From assembly GCA_965247505.1 (NCBI GenBank), contig OZ252020.1, positions 3,534,001 through 3,598,000 of the forward strand: a stretch of 64,000 nt of DNA, in the 5' to 3' direction. Shown here piece after piece: positions 60,914 through 64,000 of the stretch (position 1 is the stretch's first letter; each line of letters begins with the position of its first letter). Origin of the DNA: CAIYRG01 sp965247505 (GTDB lineage: Bacteria > Pseudomonadota > Alphaproteobacteria > Micropepsales > Micropepsaceae). The notes under the pieces were generated by a model, which saw only the letters and a list, made by a program, of their open reading frames with translations, did not search any database and had not been told where the DNA came from. Made by a program: the position numbers and the translations under genes.

Positions 60914-61762
60914 ATGTTGTCTTGGCACGGGGTTACTCGGCGCGAGGTCGTCATTGGCGGAGCGGCGCTTGCCCTTTCAACCCAGATTGTCGCCCCGGCA
61001 GCAGGCGCTGGGGATAGCATCGTTTCGTTTTCGGGTTTTCCCGCCCAAGGCGGGCTTGTCATTGGCCGCGTGAGCCCCGGAAGTAGTGTGTGGGTGGATG
61101 ATGCGCCGGTAAGAGCGGATGGCGGGCTCTTTTGTTTCGGATTTAATTACGATGAGACCGAACCGGTATCGTTACGTATCGTCACTCCGGACGGTATGAC
61201 CGAGACGCGGATGGTCACTCCCGAAATGCGCGAGTTCGATGTTCAGCGTATCGACGGATTGCCGCAGCAATATGTTTCGCCCCCTGCCGAAGTTCAAGAA
61301 CGCATTTCTCGCGATGCGCGGGCGGTCGTTGAGGCGCGAATGCATGACATTGACGAAACATGGTTTGCCGAAGAGTTTATCTGGCCCGTCGACGGAATCG
61401 TTACCGGCCGTTTCGGCAATAGACGAATTCTGAATGGTGAACCACGGGCGCCTCATTACGGTATCGATCTTGCCGTTCCCGAAGGCACACCGATCAAGGC
61501 ACCGGCAGACGGTATCGTACGGCTTGCGGAAGACCTCTATCTTTCGGGAAACACCATGGTGATCGATCACGGCCATGGCGTATCAACCAGCTATCTTCAT
61601 ATGAGCCGCATAAATGTTGGTGTCGGAGATCGGGTGGGTCGTGGGGACGAAATTGCGCTGGTTGGAGCGACCGGACGCGCGACGGGACCCCATCTTTGTT
61701 GGCGAATGAATTGGTTTCAGAAGCGCTTAGATGTCGCTTTGAAGGCGCCTTCGAGGGCTTGA
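60914..61762 (+). CDS. M23 family peptidoglycan endopeptidase
   Basis: From ATG 60914 the product has 282 residues: a Tat-like signal (VTRREVVIGGAALALST), a middle domain, and a C-terminal LytM/M23 domain (about 180-280). The zinc ligands are present: H-x3-D in HYGIDLAVPEG, His in SYLHMSR and the last His in GPHLCWRM, unlike the degenerate NlpD-like protein at 35547. It should cleave peptidoglycan cross-links in the periplasm. A TTG at 60878 overlapping the DUF2093 stop is an alternative start. It overlaps the converging LpxL-type gene by 46 bases. Confidence 0.85.
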   Translation: MLSWHGVTRREVVIGGAALALSTQIVAPAAGAGDSIVSFSGFPAQGGLVIGRVSPGSSVWVDDAPVRADGGLFCFGFNYDETEPVSLRIVTPDGMTETRMVTPEMREFDVQRIDGLPQQYVSPPAEVQERISRDARAVVEARMHDIDETWFAEEFIWPVDGIVTGRFGNRRILNGEPRAPHYGIDLAVPEGTPIKAPADGIVRLAEDLYLSGNTMVIDHGHGVSTSYLHMSRINVGVGDRVGRGDEIALVGATGRATGPHLCWRMNWFQKRLDVALKAPSRA

Positions 61763-62715
61763 GCGCGTTTTCTTAAAGGCGCATCCGCAGCTACCCAGCG
61801 ACGATGAATCCAGAGCCATTGCTCAGGATGCTCTCGAACACGTTCCTCTACGAACGCGTTGATCTTCGCGGCAAACTCCACGAGATCGCTCTGCGCGTCG
61901 CCGGTGTTTGGCGCTTCGATAACGGGATGCAGGCGGACACGAAATCGCGATCCGTTCACTCTTTCGTTTGAGAAAGGGACAATTATTGCGTTGAGGCGCA
62001 GTGCCAGCGCGCCTGGCGCCGGTGTTGTGAACGCATCGCGCTCGAAGAAGGGAACAACAATACCCTCACTCGCCCGTTGGTCGACCAGCATGCAGATGCA
62101 ATTGCCATTCCGAAGTATGCCGTAGATGCGGCGTAGGGCATCGCCGCCTTTTGACACAAGCTCGGGCATTCCGTTGCGCGTCCGCAATTTTTCCAGCCAA
62201 GCATTCACGAAAGGGTTGTTGGTCGGACGCACTATAGTTGCTCCGCTGAGTCCGAACTCGCGCGCCGCAGTCGGCATTATTTCCCAGTTCGCGAAATGCG
62301 CAGAGATAAGAAGGACGCCATTCTTTCGCCGCTCCAAAGGAGGCGCGTTTTCCAATCCCGAAACAACAATGCGCGGGTCCGAACCTTGGTAGTGAATTTT
62401 GTCGAGATGCGCGTATTCCGCCATGACGCGCCCAAGGTTGTCCCACATCCCGCGAATAATTGTTTCGACCTCTGCATTGCTCTTTTCTGGAAAAGCGGCA
62501 TGGAGATTCTCGCGGGCAAGATTCGAAAATCGCGTTGGGGCGATCAGTTTACGCCCGATCCACCCCCCGATCGCCGAGGCGCGATCAATATTGAACAGCC
62601 GAAAACCTCCGATAATTGCGAAGAAGCCTGCTGCTTCAGCCAAATATCGCAGTCTTCGCGCGAAGGGGATTCGCCGCCTTTCTGGGGAGCGCTTTGCGGG
62701 TGGGTTCTCGGTCAT
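61717..62715 (-). CDS. Lipid A acyltransferase, LpxL/HtrB family
   Basis: The 332-residue inner-membrane protein has one N-terminal helix and the LPLAT catalytic H-x4-E in AHFANWEIM, then TIVRPTNNP, GRILR-like YGILRNGNCICMLVDQR and WLWIHRRW at the end. It would add a secondary acyl chain to Kdo-lipid A; the chain is not readable. It overlaps lpxK by four bases and is the last of the waaA-lpxK-lpxL string. Its 3' end overlaps the M23 gene by 46 bases. Confidence 0.9.
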   Translation of the reverse strand: MTENPPAKRSPERRRIPFARRLRYLAEAAGFFAIIGGFRLFNIDRASAIGGWIGRKLIAPTRFSNLARENLHAAFPEKSNAEVETIIRGMWDNLGRVMAEYAHLDKIHYQGSDPRIVVSGLENAPPLERRKNGVLLISAHFANWEIMPTAAREFGLSGATIVRPTNNPFVNAWLEKLRTRNGMPELVSKGGDALRRIYGILRNGNCICMLVDQRASEGIVVPFFERDAFTTPAPGALALRLNAIIVPFSNERVNGSRFRVRLHPVIEAPNTGDAQSDLVEFAAKINAFVEERVREHPEQWLWIHRRWVAADAPLRKRAQALEGAFKATSKRF

Positions 62716-63701
62716 GTCGCCGCTTCGCTCGCTTCGCCAGAGAGCTTGTTGAGAAGTTGCTCAAACGCGTTTGCGTCTTCGAATTGCGCCCGAATCGGGA
62801 GGGCATGAATATTTTCGCGCTGATGGGGTGCAATACGCACGAAATCTTTTTCTGTCGTAACAAGGCGCGCTTCGAGATCATCAGCGTTGGCGCGTAGTTG
62901 CCGGATATCGTTCTCACTATAGGCGTGATGGTCGGGAAAGCTGCGGGCGGCGCATATCAGGCCACCCATTTCACTCAAAGTATCAAAGAACTTCTCCGGG
63001 CGTCCTATTCCGGAAAATGCGATCAGCCGCTCTCCTTCAACCGCGTCTTTCTTTGTCGGCTCCAATCTCGCAGCTAAGATCGGCCCCTCAAACCTGGCCG
63101 GCCGCAAAATTCCTTTTCCGACAAGGATCACCGCATCTGCCCGATCCAAACCCTCGCCTATGGGCTCGCGCAATGGCCCCGCGGGAAAGAGATGGCCATT
63201 TCCAAATCCGGTTTTTGCGTCGACCACAACAAGCGAAAAATCCTTCCGAAGCGAAAAATTTTGATGGCCGTCGTCCATAATTATGATCTCGGCACCAAGT
63301 TTATCGGCCAATGCCGCACCTGCCGCGCGATCACGCGAGATAATTGTGGTCGCGGTTCTGGCCAGAAGAAGGGGTTCGTCGCCAACATCGGCTGCGGAGT
63401 GCTGTGTCAAATCGACGACCACTGGACCAGCGAGACGGCCTCGATATCCGCGCGAAAGAAATACGGCTTTTGCCTCCCGGCCCAAAAGTGCTTCTGCCAA
63501 AGCGATCGCGATCGGCGTCTTTCCCGTTCCGCCAAGGGTGAGGTTTCCGACGCAAATGACATTGGCGCGGGGTCGAAAAGATTTCTGGCGTTTCCGACTC
63601 AGGTTTGCGCCAACCCCATAGAGCGCAGCAAGCGGTGAAAGGAGCGGGGCGAGGACTTTCGCCCCGGCACTTTTTCCATCCCAAAATCTAGGCGCGCGCA
63701 T
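62712..63701 (-). CDS. lpxK: Tetraacyldisaccharide 4'-kinase
   Basis: LpxK phosphorylates the lipid A precursor at 4'. From ATG 63701 (MRAPRFWDGKSAGAKVLAPL) it has 329 residues, with the P-loop VGNLTLGGTGKTPIAIAL, SRGYRGRLAGPVVVD, DVGDEPLLLA and IIMDDGHQN. The longer in-frame start at 63827 lies inside waaA. It overlaps waaA by 14 bases, the normal arrangement. Confidence 0.95.
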   Translation of the reverse strand: MRAPRFWDGKSAGAKVLAPLLSPLAALYGVGANLSRKRQKSFRPRANVICVGNLTLGGTGKTPIAIALAEALLGREAKAVFLSRGYRGRLAGPVVVDLTQHSAADVGDEPLLLARTATTIISRDRAAGAALADKLGAEIIIMDDGHQNFSLRKDFSLVVVDAKTGFGNGHLFPAGPLREPIGEGLDRADAVILVGKGILRPARFEGPILAARLEPTKKDAVEGERLIAFSGIGRPEKFFDTLSEMGGLICAARSFPDHHAYSENDIRQLRANADDLEARLVTTEKDFVRIAPHQRENIHALPIRAQFEDANAFEQLLNKLSGEASEAAT

Positions 63702-64000
63702 GACGTATAAGAAGTTCCTCTGCCGCATCCACTGATCGTTCGAGTGCGCCTGCCAATTGCGATACCGCATTTTTCGCTCTCTCGCCGCGCCGCATAGCCA
63801 TAGCGGAATCGGACAAGAGTGCCACAATTTCCTGTGCCAATTTTTCCGCTGTGCCTATCGGTTCATTTCCCTGCGCGGACAACAAAACGCGGTAGGCTTC
63901 TTCGAAATTCTCGGTATGTGGTCCGGTTAAGACAGATGCCCCTAAAATGGCGGCTTCCAGAGGGTTGTGCCCGCCACGGGGCACAAGGCTTGCCCCCAGA
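63688..64000 (-). CDS. waaA: Kdo transferase, C-terminal part (runs off the window)
   Basis: The last 104 codons of WaaA (KdtA), which adds Kdo to lipid IVA, are present. The frame reads LGASLVPRGGHNPLEAAILG, the conserved GGHNPLE donor-binding motif, then VLTGPHTENFEEAYRVL, and ends ELLIRHARA. The rest of the gene lies beyond base 64000. It precedes lpxK. Confidence 0.92.
   Translation of the reverse strand, partial: LGASLVPRGGHNPLEAAILGASVLTGPHTENFEEAYRVLLSAQGNEPIGTAEKLAQEIVALLSDSAMAMRRGERAKNAVSQLAGALERSVDAAEELLIRHARA

Noticed and set aside
1..64000. CRISPR array, toxin-antitoxin or restriction system
   Set aside because: No regularly spaced repeats, and none of the unassigned frames had recognisable motifs of such systems.

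Overview
The window looks like a chromosomal segment of an alphaproteobacterium. The evidence is gene order and family membership: fabD-fabG-acpP-fabF-mltG-yicC-gmk, lptF-lptG-lptD-surA-pdxA-rsmA, an HdaA-type DnaA homologue next to ppk1-ppx, tatA-tatB-tatC-serS-pcm-nlpD, and a DUF2093 protein next to xseA. I cannot fix the order or genus. No rRNA, tRNA, CRISPR array or prophage was recognised.

Layout. (1) 1-460: the right tip of an IS3-family element, a beheaded IS1595 (ISXO2-like) transposase and a GNAT acetyltransferase truncated by that IS. (2) 492-2786: a TauD/TfdA-type dioxygenase and a divergent MFS transporter frameshifted by a 10-bp tandem duplication. (3) 2883-39412: a long run of housekeeping genes. 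They cover fatty-acid synthesis, peptidoglycan chain termination, LPS export, purine synthesis, replication control, polyphosphate metabolism, Tat export, SerRS, protein repair, an NlpD-like activator and YajC-SecD. A MITE-like palindromic element starts in the gmk stop codon, and surE survives only as a 34-codon stub between serS and pcm. (4) 39413-53697: about 14 kb of mobile DNA with at least six IS families (IS256, IS1595, IS3, IS6, IS1380, IS21), many nested or broken. The only sizeable non-IS genes there are a TonB-dependent receptor and a small secreted protein of unknown function. (5) 53737-64000: a truncated J-domain gene, then pdxH, fieF, an RluB-like pseudouridine synthase, tadA, a PAP2 phosphatase, purD, xseA, a DUF2093 gene, an M23 peptidase, an LpxL-type acyltransferase, lpxK and the 3' end of waaA.

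How the genes work together. Much of the core concerns the Gram-negative envelope: acyl chains (Fab enzymes), lipid A (LpxL, LpxK, WaaA), LPS export (LptD/F/G with SurA), peptidoglycan (MltG, NlpD-like, M23) and protein export (TatABC, YajC-SecD).

Main observations. The IS256 copy at 39413 has replaced the last codons of secD, and no secF follows. That copy has no target-site duplication, so it marks a rearrangement or deletion endpoint. The second IS256 copy keeps a perfect 8-bp duplication and carries an IS1595 copy with its own perfect 8-bp duplication, which gives an order of events. I did not find a convincing new defence or metabolic system. The novelty here is decay and rearrangement around an IS hotspot.
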